A DNA stretch of 64,000 nt from JBEEOW01 sp041191405 (GTDB lineage Bacteria; Bacteroidota; Bacteroidia; Cytophagales; UBA9547), in contig JBEEOW010000013.1 in NCBI GenBank assembly GCA_041191405.1, positions 1-64,000 on the forward strand. Reading direction: 5' to 3'. The notes under the pieces were generated by a model. That model saw nothing but the letters and a program-made list of their open reading frames with translations, was not told the origin of the DNA and made no database searches. The translations under genes were made by a program, and so were the position numbers. Positions 10,151 through 19,800 of this stretch are shown here, piece by piece (the stretch's first letter is position 1; each line of letters opens with the position of its first letter).

Positions 10151-12355
10151 ATGTTAAAAAAATTACTCCCACTTACCAAAGGGCTAGGCATTGCTATATG
10201 CATGCAGCTCGGTTTACAAATGGCATCTGCCCAAGATTGTACATTTGATAAACAACCAAGAGAAAATCACAAACATGTAAATGAAACAATTTACAATTTT
10301 CTCAACAATCAAGAATCAAATAAATCTACTAGAATTGCTAACACTTGTGCAACAAATAATGACACATTAAAAATACCAGTTGTAGTTCATTTAATTTATG
10401 GTTCAAATACAAAGCTTAAAACAAAAGCAAATTTAACCGATTCAATTGTTAAAGGATTAATTGGAGATTGGAATTTAAGATTTTCAAAATACAGTGGTAG
10501 AACTTACACAAATCCTTACAGTGGAGTTGAAACTAAAATTAGATTTGTATTAGCAACTAGAGACCCTCAAGGTGTAGTAACTAATGGTATTTTACATCAC
10601 AATGATGATTTTTTAGCCAAATCTGTTACCCAAGAAAATGATTCATTAATGAAGAAAAAATATGCCTGGAATACAAGTCAATACTACAACTTTTATGTTG
10701 TAGATACTTTTGCTACAGGAGGATTAGCTGGTTACGCTACATTCCCCGCTGCCCACGGAACAATTGCAGATGGTGCTGTATTTCAAGGTTCTTACGTTTG
10801 GAAAGGCTTTTACTATAACACTGGTTTAATGGCTCATGAAACAGGTCATTATCTTGGATTATATCACCCATTTGAAGGAAATTCTTGTACGAACAATAAT
10901 TGTTTGCTCGATGGTGATCAAGTGTGTGATACCCCTCCCAAAAATGTTTCTGGAACTACAGGCACATGTAATGCTCCTGGAAATCCTTGTAAATCTGATA
11001 CTGTAGATACTAATACTAGAAATCCATTTCGTTCGAAAAAATTGGGAGGTTTAGGAGACCAAGTAGATGGTAATGAATTTTATATGGATTATACAGGCGG
11101 TTGTTGGGGTTTAAATTATCCTCCAGCTTATATACAATCAGGTGCGTTTTCGCAAGGTCAATTAGACCGAATGAGAGCTTCGTTATTGACTATAAGAAAG
11201 AGTTTATTAACATCACCAGCATTGGTTCCTTTAAATTCAAAAGAAATTTCAATAAACAATATTGTTTCTCCATTGAAAGAATCATGTAATCAAAATACTA
11301 CAATTGTATTTAATGTTTCGAATCTTGGAAGTTCAGCTATTTCAACTTTTCAGTACACAATAACTGTAAACGGTGTAGTAGGTTCAACTCAAACGTGGAC
11401 AGGAAACCTTTTAGCAAATCAAAATATTAATATCACTTCAAATGTAGTAAACTTGACTTACGGAACAAATTCTGTTTCTATCGATGTAAATTTAACTGGT
11501 GATACTTATTTAATAAACAATAGCATTTGTTCAGAAATAGTTTTAAATCAAAACATTACATCAAATAATTTTAATACAAATTTTGAAACTAACCTTATAA
11601 CGGGTTGGAATAGTCAGAATATTGATGGTTTAGTTGGATTTACTAATTACAATTTATCTAATTGTAATACAAAAGGTAGCACAGTTTTAGGATATTTAGC
11701 ACAACCAACAACTGTAGCAGGAACAGGTACAAATGATTATTATGTAAGTGACCAAATTGATTTAACTAATTTCACTTCAGCAAACTTCAGTTTTGATTAT
11801 GCCCATAAAGGATATTATTCTAACAGACAGTTATCTTTAAAAATTGAAGTTTCAACGGATTGTGGTTTAACTTACACCTCACTTTGGGGATATACAACAA
11901 GTAATGGATTAAGTACAATACCATCAGGAAGTATTTATACAAGTTATCAACCTACATCTTGTAACGATTGGAAAAACATTTCAATTCCTCTTACTAGTTA
12001 TTTAAATAAACAAATAAAAATAAGATTCAATGCTAATGTAGTTTCTTATGGTGCACAAAATTTATTTATTGATAACATTTCTTTAACTGGGAACAAAACC
12101 CCGACTGCAATTGATCAAAATAATGATTATCAAATAAGTGTGAGTCCAAACCCAATTGAAAACAATTTTGTGATAAATTGTAAATCAAATGGAAAACTTC
12201 AAATTGAAATCAGTAATATCACAGGCAATATGCTATTTGCAGGAGAAGTTAATGCAAATCAGGAGTTAAATAACTTATCAAATGCTCCAAAAGGCATCTA
12301 TTTTATCAAGGTTAAATCAGGTAATAAAACAGAAGTTATTAAGGTTTTAAAATAA
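10151..12355 (+). CDS. Secreted M43-family metalloprotease with T9SS tail
   Basis: A 734-residue secreted protease. A signal peptide ends near residue 28 (MASAQ). The zinc site HETGHYLGLYH begins at His229 and has the extended metzincin form HExxHxxGxxH of pappalysin-like M43 enzymes. The Met-turn region with FYMDYTGG follows near residue 310. After it come Ig-like and MAM/lectin-like beta modules (about 350-645). The C-terminal segment VSPNPIENNFVIN...APKGIYFIKVKSG is a type IX sorting tail. Expected role is extracellular protein degradation. Confidence 0.9.
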   Translation: MLKKLLPLTKGLGIAICMQLGLQMASAQDCTFDKQPRENHKHVNETIYNFLNNQESNKSTRIANTCATNNDTLKIPVVVHLIYGSNTKLKTKANLTDSIVKGLIGDWNLRFSKYSGRTYTNPYSGVETKIRFVLATRDPQGVVTNGILHHNDDFLAKSVTQENDSLMKKKYAWNTSQYYNFYVVDTFATGGLAGYATFPAAHGTIADGAVFQGSYVWKGFYYNTGLMAHETGHYLGLYHPFEGNSCTNNNCLLDGDQVCDTPPKNVSGTTGTCNAPGNPCKSDTVDTNTRNPFRSKKLGGLGDQVDGNEFYMDYTGGCWGLNYPPAYIQSGAFSQGQLDRMRASLLTIRKSLLTSPALVPLNSKEISINNIVSPLKESCNQNTTIVFNVSNLGSSAISTFQYTITVNGVVGSTQTWTGNLLANQNINITSNVVNLTYGTNSVSIDVNLTGDTYLINNSICSEIVLNQNITSNNFNTNFETNLITGWNSQNIDGLVGFTNYNLSNCNTKGSTVLGYLAQPTTVAGTGTNDYYVSDQIDLTNFTSANFSFDYAHKGYYSNRQLSLKIEVSTDCGLTYTSLWGYTTSNGLSTIPSGSIYTSYQPTSCNDWKNISIPLTSYLNKQIKIRFNANVVSYGAQNLFIDNISLTGNKTPTAIDQNNDYQISVSPNPIENNFVINCKSNGKLQIEISNITGNMLFAGEVNANQELNNLSNAPKGIYFIKVKSGNKTEVIKVLK

Positions 12356-12378
12356 TTGAATTCAATTCTACAAAAGTA

Positions 12379-12406
12379 AAAAGCCATTGATATTCAATGG
12401 CTTTTT
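12379..12406 (+). terminator. Bidirectional terminator between protease and lipoprotein
   Basis: Stem AAGCCATTGA / TCAATGGCTT with A and T runs on either side, placed between two convergent genes (stop at 12355 on plus, stop at 12441 on minus). It can serve both strands. Confidence 0.8.
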
Positions 12407-12440
12407 GCTTTTGTGGAATTAACTATTAACAAAAAATAAG

Positions 12441-13220
12441 TTATTGAATCTCAAAATCTCTTGAATCGTGGGTATATACACCTTCGTACAATAAATTTTT
12501 ATCATTTACCAATTCTACTAAAATTTTATGTTTCCCCTTAGCCAAACCTTTAATTTCCAAAGTCCTCCATGAATCTAAATACATTTCAGTTTGATCATCA
12601 ATTGATAAACGAACCTTATTTCCTTTTTTCGATAAATCAATATTCATTAACATAAAGTCAACTAGAATATTGGCAGTTTCTCTTTCAATTGGGAGATTAA
12701 GGAAAATCATTGGTTGTTTCAAATCGATTTCCTTTTTTTCATCAACTCCAATATTTAACTGAGTTAGTTGAGTAGAATGTGCATTTTTCAAGCTAACCCC
12801 TCTCCCATCACACAAATATGCAGCACATAAAAATACTCCTTTAGGTAAAGTAATTTTTTTGTTTGCATCAAAAACAAATTTGTCTGTACCATTTTCGATG
12901 GCTAAACGCACAGAATGACCATCAACAAATGGAAATTTTTCAGTGTTAAATGAAAATTTTATCTCACCTGGTTGTAAAAAGGCTTTATGTTTTGGAGTCA
13001 ATTGTTCAAAACCTGCCTCAGGAAAAGTTTTTCTAGGTTTATAATCTACAATTGTAAGCCCTGAGGCAATTACCGATTGCTGCTCTAAAGTATCTGAATC
13101 AGTAGTTACTGCTTCTTCAGAAGTAGATTTTGATTCTGTTTTTTCTGCAACTTCGCAACTTGCAAAAATCGCAACCGAAAATACCACTAAAATTGATTTG
13201 GTTAAGAATGTCTTTTTCAT
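12441..13220 (-). CDS. Predicted lipoprotein of unknown function
   Basis: A 259-residue protein with a lipoprotein signal: an N-terminal hydrophobic stretch and the lipobox FASC (Cys22). A Ser/Thr/Glu-rich linker follows to about residue 50. The rest is predicted beta-rich and contains phrases such as GKHKILVELVNDKNLLYEG near the C-terminus that resemble a small Ig-like fold. I do not recognise a named family. It is a single gene, convergent with the M43 protease. Confidence 0.7.
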   Translation of the reverse strand: MKKTFLTKSILVVFSVAIFASCEVAEKTESKSTSEEAVTTDSDTLEQQSVIASGLTIVDYKPRKTFPEAGFEQLTPKHKAFLQPGEIKFSFNTEKFPFVDGHSVRLAIENGTDKFVFDANKKITLPKGVFLCAAYLCDGRGVSLKNAHSTQLTQLNIGVDEKKEIDLKQPMIFLNLPIERETANILVDFMLMNIDLSKKGNKVRLSIDDQTEMYLDSWRTLEIKGLAKGKHKILVELVNDKNLLYEGVYTHDSRDFEIQ

Positions 13221-13316
13221 AATCTTATTAATTTTAACAAAGTTAAACCTTGTAAAATCAATATTTTATGACTTCAAAACCTTGAAATAATGATAATTAT
13301 CATTTTCTCATAAAAA

Positions 13317-15053
13317 TCACAAATCATAAAATAAACCTATACCTAAACCAAATGGCTTTGTGTAATGAGATACAGGCAATTTATCAAACTCTTCTCTTCT
13401 AACAACTTGCATAAAATCTTTTCTATAAGTTGGCTCTATATAAATATTGATTTTATCACTCAATTTGTATGAAATGCCAAAAGAAATTTGACCTATAACT
13501 CCAATTGACTTTGAACTTAAACTTACTGTTTTTGCTGATGAATTTTGAATACTGTACGATTCTACTTTAAAATAATTATCTGAACCACTGATATTAAATT
13601 GATTTTGTACACCTAATAAAGTATAAAATCTAAGTTTGGTTGTATTGAAATAATATTTTAGACTTAATTGAGTTAAAATATTTTTTCCACTAAAATGGTA
13701 CTCGTAATTATTAAAGCTATAATTATTAGAATCTTTTATTAAACCAATTGATTTAATATCAGCATCAACAATCGTTTTTTGGTTATACAAAACGCCAAAT
13801 TGAACAGAAAGCTTTTCTGATAATTCTCGAGAAACTTGAATCCCAATTGAGTAGTTTAGATTTGATTTCCCAGATAAATTATGAGAATTACTATTCAAAA
13901 TTTCAGAGCCAAAATTGTCATTCGATTTTAGATTATAACCTGCTTGATTTAAACTAAAATATGGACCAATAGCCCATTTTTTAATGTATTTATTATCCGA
14001 TGAATCTTTTTTAGTAGATTTATTGGCGACACTGTTTGCTGAAAATGAATCAATTTTTGTTGGTAAACTATCTTGTTTTACAGTTTTAGAGTCAATGGCT
14101 TTAGTTTGTAATTCAGTATTTACAACACTTTTATTATCAGCAATTGTGACCTTTTCAATATTCTTATTTTCTGAAATTTTAGTAATATCACTACTCGATG
14201 TTTCATTCAATTTTGAAGAATTAAACTCGTTTTTACTTACGCTTTTATTTGAACTAACTTTACTATTATCCAATATATTATCATTAACTAACTTATTGTT
14301 TTTTACTGACTTTTCTGATTTATCAAAGTAAACAATCTCATTATTAGTGATTTTTTTATTATTTAATTGTAGATTTGAATAAACTGAATTTCTTGATTTA
14401 TTGTCAGTTGGAGCTTTTTTCGTTAAATGTTTATTGTCTCCACAATTATTTGTTTTGGCAAGTTTATTAGCATTTCGAGAAACATTTAATGATTCTTTTG
14501 GAAGATTATTTTTTATACTTGAATTATTGGTTTGTATATTGGTTGAAAAATTTGATTTCTCAAACTTTTGATTTGAAACCTTATCATTAGAGTTTATCGA
14601 AATTGAATTCTCATTATTAGCAATTGAACTAGAATTTTTAATCGATTCTTTATTCTCTTCCGAATTTCTATTGTTTACTGTTTCATTATTCAAATTAGTC
14701 TTATTTTGCTTATATGATAATGAATTTGAGTTTTCAATTGAATCAGAAATGGATTTGTTAACGGAATTATCATTTTGATTTACAATACCTTCACTAACTG
14801 TTTTAGCATTTTGAGTAAGTTGCTCATTTTTAGTAGATACAAAATTATAAATTCCATAAACGGTTAAACTCACAAATAGAATAGCAAATGGAATTAAATA
14901 CAAAAATTTATTTCTATTGGGTTTAATCAAAGCTTCTTCCTGCAAAAGCGAACGCATATTTCCCCAATCCATTTCCGAAGGTGTTTCCTCAGGCATAGAT
15001 TCAAATGATGACTTAAAAATATCGTCAATAGATTTTTTTTCTCTTTCAGACAT
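13317..15053 (-). CDS. Putative anti-sigma membrane protein with C-terminal beta-barrel
   Basis: A 578-residue protein in three parts. Residues 1-47 are soluble and acidic, with a DWGNMRSLLQEE segment like those of Bacteroidota anti-sigma proteins. A single membrane helix spans about 48-66 (FLYLIPFAILFVSLTVYGIY). Residues 70-350 are a low-complexity Asn/Ser/Lys linker. Residues about 355-578 look like an outer-membrane beta-barrel of the PorT-like type and end in an aromatic-containing strand (GLGIGLFYDL). Its start overlaps the end of the ECF sigma gene by 8 bp, so the two are translationally coupled. Restraint of that sigma factor is inferred from position and layout. Confidence 0.7.
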   Translation of the reverse strand: MSEREKKSIDDIFKSSFESMPEETPSEMDWGNMRSLLQEEALIKPNRNKFLYLIPFAILFVSLTVYGIYNFVSTKNEQLTQNAKTVSEGIVNQNDNSVNKSISDSIENSNSLSYKQNKTNLNNETVNNRNSEENKESIKNSSSIANNENSISINSNDKVSNQKFEKSNFSTNIQTNNSSIKNNLPKESLNVSRNANKLAKTNNCGDNKHLTKKAPTDNKSRNSVYSNLQLNNKKITNNEIVYFDKSEKSVKNNKLVNDNILDNSKVSSNKSVSKNEFNSSKLNETSSSDITKISENKNIEKVTIADNKSVVNTELQTKAIDSKTVKQDSLPTKIDSFSANSVANKSTKKDSSDNKYIKKWAIGPYFSLNQAGYNLKSNDNFGSEILNSNSHNLSGKSNLNYSIGIQVSRELSEKLSVQFGVLYNQKTIVDADIKSIGLIKDSNNYSFNNYEYHFSGKNILTQLSLKYYFNTTKLRFYTLLGVQNQFNISGSDNYFKVESYSIQNSSAKTVSLSSKSIGVIGQISFGISYKLSDKINIYIEPTYRKDFMQVVRREEFDKLPVSHYTKPFGLGIGLFYDL

Positions 15054-15630
15054 GGCTCAACATTTGGTTTTGGTTTATTACTTGCTTCACTTTTTCTTGC
15101 AATTTCAATCTGGCTTTAGCCAAATTTGACCTCGAAGTTCCTTCATTTATATTTAACATTTCAGCAATTTCTTTGTGAGCGTATCCCTCAACCACACTTA
15201 AATTAAATACCAATTTATAGGCTGGAGGTAACTCATTTACTAAATTTAGTAATATTTCTGGTTCAATATAAACATCCTCAACTGGTTCATCATATGATAA
15301 ATTAACCAATGATAAATACTCATTATCAACATACTGTGTAATTGATTTTGAATCTTGTTTATACTGATTGATAGCATTGTTAACTATGATTCGTCTAATC
15401 CACCCTTCAAATGAACCATTAAAATCGAACTTTGATAAGCTTTTAAATACTTTCATAAATCCATCTTGAAGCACATCTTTTGCTTCTTCTTGATTTCGAG
15501 CATAACGCTTACAAACATTTAACATTTTGCCATAATATTGCTCGTAAAGTATTTTAAAATACTTTTCTTTGCCATCTAAGCAACCTGTAATTAATTCTTT
15601 ATCAGATAATATGTGTTGTTTTTGTGTCAA
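15046..15630 (-). CDS. ECF-family RNA polymerase sigma factor
   Basis: A 194-residue sigma-70 family protein of the extracytoplasmic-function type. Region 2 (about 20-95) contains YARNQEEAKDVLQDGFMKVFKSL and FEGWIRRIIVNNAINQY. Region 4 (about 130-185) contains LPPAYKLVFNLSVVEGYAHKEIAEMLNINEGTSRSNLAKAR, a helix-turn-helix. It lies between an upstream lipoprotein gene (29-bp gap) and the downstream membrane/beta-barrel protein (8-bp overlap). Matching promoter-like elements upstream of the lipoprotein gene and of the divergent LRR gene suggest autoregulation and a local target. Confidence 0.93.
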   Translation of the reverse strand: MTQKQHILSDKELITGCLDGKEKYFKILYEQYYGKMLNVCKRYARNQEEAKDVLQDGFMKVFKSLSKFDFNGSFEGWIRRIIVNNAINQYKQDSKSITQYVDNEYLSLVNLSYDEPVEDVYIEPEILLNLVNELPPAYKLVFNLSVVEGYAHKEIAEMLNINEGTSRSNLAKARLKLQEKVKQVINQNQMLSHV

Positions 15631-15659
15631 AATTGTAAAAAGATTGGGGAGAAAATGAT

Positions 15660-16619
15660 TTAATCTAAAGTTTTCAATTTTGTTAAAAATTCGCTTGAAC
15701 TTGATTCCGTGAGATTAATATTGAGTTGAGTATCATTTTGAATATTAAAATCTGTAAATGATGAATATATCTTCCCATCTTTTACCGCAAAAGCGACTAT
15801 AGTTCCAGCAAAATTTTGTGGAACATTGGCATATTTATATGCTCCACTTGTTTTATACATTCTACAAACAGTTTTGGTATCTTTTAGTAGAAAATATGCT
15901 CTAGCGTCAGTTGCAATTGAACTATTCGATGTAGAAACTGAAATTAAAGATTTAGACTTATTTTTAAATTCATTACTTGATATTGAAAACAAAGTGGTTC
16001 CATTATTCTTTTGAGATAATGAATATAATTTATAAATATAATTTTGAGGTAAATTATAAACACTATCTGTAGGTGATATTTTTTGGGTAAAAAAGCTTAA
16101 TGTATCAATATAATTATAAGCTACCATTGCAGTATCAGATTTAACTACATCTAATTCTACAATAATTGGTCTGTCATTTTTTAAATTAACAAGTCCTGAA
16201 TCAGAAATTACTTTAATGTAATAGATAGATTCTGTATTAAGTGGATTTTCAACAATTGAATCCAAAAATTTATCATCAAATTTTGAAGTTGATAATTCAT
16301 TTAAAATAATATCAGACTTTTTAATTATTTCTTTAAACTCAATTTTAACATTACCTTTTACTTCATTTCCAGTGGTTGTCACAAATGATGTTGGTTGAAT
16401 TGTAATTTTAGTTCCTCTAGAAGTGGTATGATTTCCACCAGTGGTTGTATTGACAATAAAAGTATCAGTACTAGTTGTATTATTTTGTTTGATTAAATCA
16501 TCAGTTGATTTGTAATTATCTAATTTTGGCAAGGTAGTTTCTGTTAAAGTATCTTTTTTACAATAAAACAATATGCAAATACTACAAATTGCAATTAAAT
16601 TTTTCACTATAAATTTCAT
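15660..16619 (-). CDS. Predicted lipoprotein, first gene of sigma operon
   Basis: A 319-residue protein with a lipoprotein-type N-terminus (ICSICILFYCKKD, likely lipidated Cys20). It is Thr/Ser-rich near residues 30-70. The region RGTKITIQPTSFVTTTGNEVKGNVKIEFKEI resembles beta-sandwich segments found in Bacteroidota surface proteins. No enzymatic motif is seen. It is co-oriented with the ECF sigma gene 29 bp downstream and probably shares its promoter. A role as sensor or target of the sigma pathway is only an inference. Confidence 0.65.
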   Translation of the reverse strand: MKFIVKNLIAICSICILFYCKKDTLTETTLPKLDNYKSTDDLIKQNNTTSTDTFIVNTTTGGNHTTSRGTKITIQPTSFVTTTGNEVKGNVKIEFKEIIKKSDIILNELSTSKFDDKFLDSIVENPLNTESIYYIKVISDSGLVNLKNDRPIIVELDVVKSDTAMVAYNYIDTLSFFTQKISPTDSVYNLPQNYIYKLYSLSQKNNGTTLFSISSNEFKNKSKSLISVSTSNSSIATDARAYFLLKDTKTVCRMYKTSGAYKYANVPQNFAGTIVAFAVKDGKIYSSFTDFNIQNDTQLNINLTESSSSEFLTKLKTLD

Positions 16620-16640
16620 AGTAATAATAGTCGTTTTTTA

Positions 16641-16668
16641 TAAGACAAGCATGCGCATATTTCGTTGC
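16641..16668 (-). promoter_or_regulatory. Candidate ECF promoter of the lipoprotein/sigma operon
   Basis: On the minus strand, GCAACGAAAT (16659-16668), a 12-bp spacer and GTCTTA (16641-16646) lie 22 bp upstream of the lipoprotein ATG. The same two words with the same 12-bp spacer occur on the opposite strand before the divergent LRR gene. The layout fits -35 and -10 elements of an ECF sigma factor. Confidence 0.65.
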
Positions 16669-16767
16669 CTGTAATTTTGAAAAATATTTTTATATTTTTT
16701 AGAATACAAACTTAACCAATAAAAAGGATTCATTTTTACCCTTCAAAAAAATATTTAAAAAAATGAA

Positions 16768-16795
16768 GCAACGAAATTCAAATACCGAAGTCTTA
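16768..16795 (+). promoter_or_regulatory. Candidate ECF promoter of the LRR protein gene
   Basis: GCAACGAAAT (16768-16777), 12 bp, then GTCTTA (16790-16795), 38 bp upstream of the LRR ATG. It is an exact copy, in opposite orientation, of the element upstream of the sigma-factor operon. Confidence 0.65.
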
Positions 16796-16833
16796 CAATC
16801 AAACGCTAAAATTTAAGCACTAAAAAACGTATT

Positions 16834-19800
16834 ATGAAAAAGATGAATTATTTCTATCTAATTATTGCTAGCTTATTGTGGAGCAATATGTTATTTGCAC
16901 AAAATGTAAACATACCAGATGTTGCATTTAAAAAATATTTATTATCAATCCCAACTTTAAATACTGATGGCGACTTGCAAAATATTTCGGAAGCTGAGGC
17001 TGCAAGTTATTCTTCTTATTTGTATATCTACCAAAGTGAAATAGAAAGTGTAGAAGGATTGCAAAGTTTCACTTCAATTACAGGTTTTAGAGTTTATGGA
17101 ACAAAAATTACAACCCTTCCATTGTTGACTAGCTCTAATTTAACAGAAATATATTGTGATTCTAATCAAATTACATCAATTCCTACTCTACCTTCAAGTG
17201 TAAAAACACTTTCATGTAAGGGAAATAAGATAAATACCTTAAATAATTTACCTGCTAATTTAGAAAATCTTTATGCTGATAATAATCAAATTAGTAGTTT
17301 AAGTTCACTTCCTAGTGGATTAAAATCATTTTCATGTGCATTTAATCAATTAACAACAATACCAACGTTACCAAATGGTTTAATATATCTAAATATATCA
17401 AATAATAATATTTCAGATTTGACCAATATACCATTGAGTGTAACTAATTTAAACTGTAGTCATAACAATATTTCAAGCTTTCCCACATTAAATAATCAAT
17501 TTGAATATATAAATCTAATAGATACAAAATTTACTTGTCTTCCATTTTTACCTTCGACATTAAAAGGTTTATATTTAAATACAGTAATTAAATGCTTACC
17601 AAATAAGCCATTAAATCTAGTAGTTTATGACGAAAACTATTTAATTATTAACCCAATAATTTGTGAAGATAATAATTCTAATGCTTGCAAAGTTTATCCA
17701 ACAGTAAGCGGAAAGATATATTATGATGCAAATAATGACAATATTTTCACAAGTGGAATAGATTTAGTGCTTAAAAACACAAAAATTGGTACTTCAAATA
17801 ACCAATTTACACTTACTGATAATGATGGTGATTATAAGTTATCAGTAGAAAAAAACAATTTTAATTATACTTTAGGATTAATATCAAGTTCATTAACCTC
17901 AATTCCAGTTAATTATACTATAAATTTTCAAAATGGAGTAACTTCATTTTCAGATAAGGATTTTATTATCAAAACTATTGATTTTGATACGATTCACTTT
18001 ACTGATAATAATTTCAGACAAGCTATTTTAAATAATTCATTAATTAATAATGATCCATTTCCTCAGTTTATTACAAAAGAAGAAGCTAAAAATTATGTTG
18101 GAGAAATAAATATTAGTGGTTTAGGGATTATGAATATTGAAGGGATTCAATATTTTACAAAAATAACTAGATTAGATTGTTATTACAATAATTTATCAAG
18201 TATACCAACACTTTCAAATTCAATTCAAATTTTAGAATGTGGCAAAAACGAATTAACAAGTTTACCTACATTACCTAATCAATTATTAACATTAAGGTGT
18301 GGTGAAAACCAAATTACAAGTTTGCCAGTAATCCCAAATACATTATTAGAACTTTCTGCGACATCTAATTTAATTACTCAACTTCCATCACAATTGCCAA
18401 TTAATTTAAATAGTTTATTTGTTTCTTATAATAAAATAACGAGTTTACCAACCTTACCAAACTCTTTAAATATTCTATATGTTGACAATAATCAACTTAG
18501 TTCAATTCCGAACTTACCATTTGAATTAAAAACTTTAAATTGTTCAAATAATAAAATCACAGATATTCAAAATCTACCCGCAAACTTAATAGAATTAAAT
18601 ATATCCAATAACTCTATTTCTGTTTTGCCATTATTACCCAATAAATTAGAAATATTAAATTGTAGCTATAATCAAATTCAAATATTACCTGCTTTAGCAA
18701 ATTCATTATCAACTCTCGCAATTAATGACAATCAAATAGCTGTTTTACCTAATGAACTTCCTACAAGAATTAATTCATTAAGCTTTGGGAATAATAAGAT
18801 TAAATGCATCCCATTCTTACCTGCTTCGATTTACTATATTCAATATAATTCAAATTTGTGTTTACCTAATATTCCTAATGCAAATGTTTCTTATGTAAGT
18901 GAAAATTTTGGTTACCAAACACCTAAAGTATGTAATGATATCAATAATGTAAATGCTTGCAATGTATATTCAGGTGTTTCTGGACATATTTATATGGATG
19001 CTGATGGTGATAAAAAATATAACAAAGATGTTGATTATCCTTACCCATATTCATCATTTGAAAGTAATAATATTTGGTTAACGGGTAACAATGATGGGGA
19101 ATATGATTTTTCATACAAAACAATTGATAAAACTTACACAATTATTGCTAAATCTATTCCTATTAAATTTAGTATTAGTCCGCAATCTGATACGGTAAGT
19201 TTTAAAACTATGGGTGAAATTAGAAAAAATAAAGATTTCATTCTAACGGCACCTGTTTTTCATGAAGTTGCAATTAATTTATACAATACTGTTGCTCGCC
19301 CAGGGTTTAATACTGGAACTTACATTAAGGTTCAAAATAATGGTTCTGTTCTTCAAAATGCAGAAGTGAACTTTACTTACGATAATACACATTTAAATTT
19401 CATATCAAGTTCTGAAAGTATTATTTCAACTACAAATAATAGTCTGAAATTTAATATTACAGATTTAAAACCATTTGAAATTAGAACAATCTTTGTAGAG
19501 TATAATGTAAATTCTAAAACTGCATTAGGAACTATTTTAAATTTTGAAGGTAGTATTTCAATTTCAGAAACTGATGATAATTTAACTAATAATACTTTTA
19601 AAATTGGAAATGTAGTTCAAGGTTCATACGACCCTAACGACATTGCTGTAAATCATGGAAATAATGTTTGGATTGTAGATATTAAAAACAATGTAGATTT
19701 TGATTATACCATCCGTTTTCAAAATACTGGAACTGATACTGCTTTTACTGTAATTGTTAAAGATACACTTCCAAGTCAATTGAATTTAAGTACTATCAAA

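Noticed and set aside
13984..14331. 115-residue ORF on the plus strand
   Set aside because: It is antisense to the Asn/Ser-rich linker of the sigma-linked membrane protein; low-complexity sequence opens this frame.
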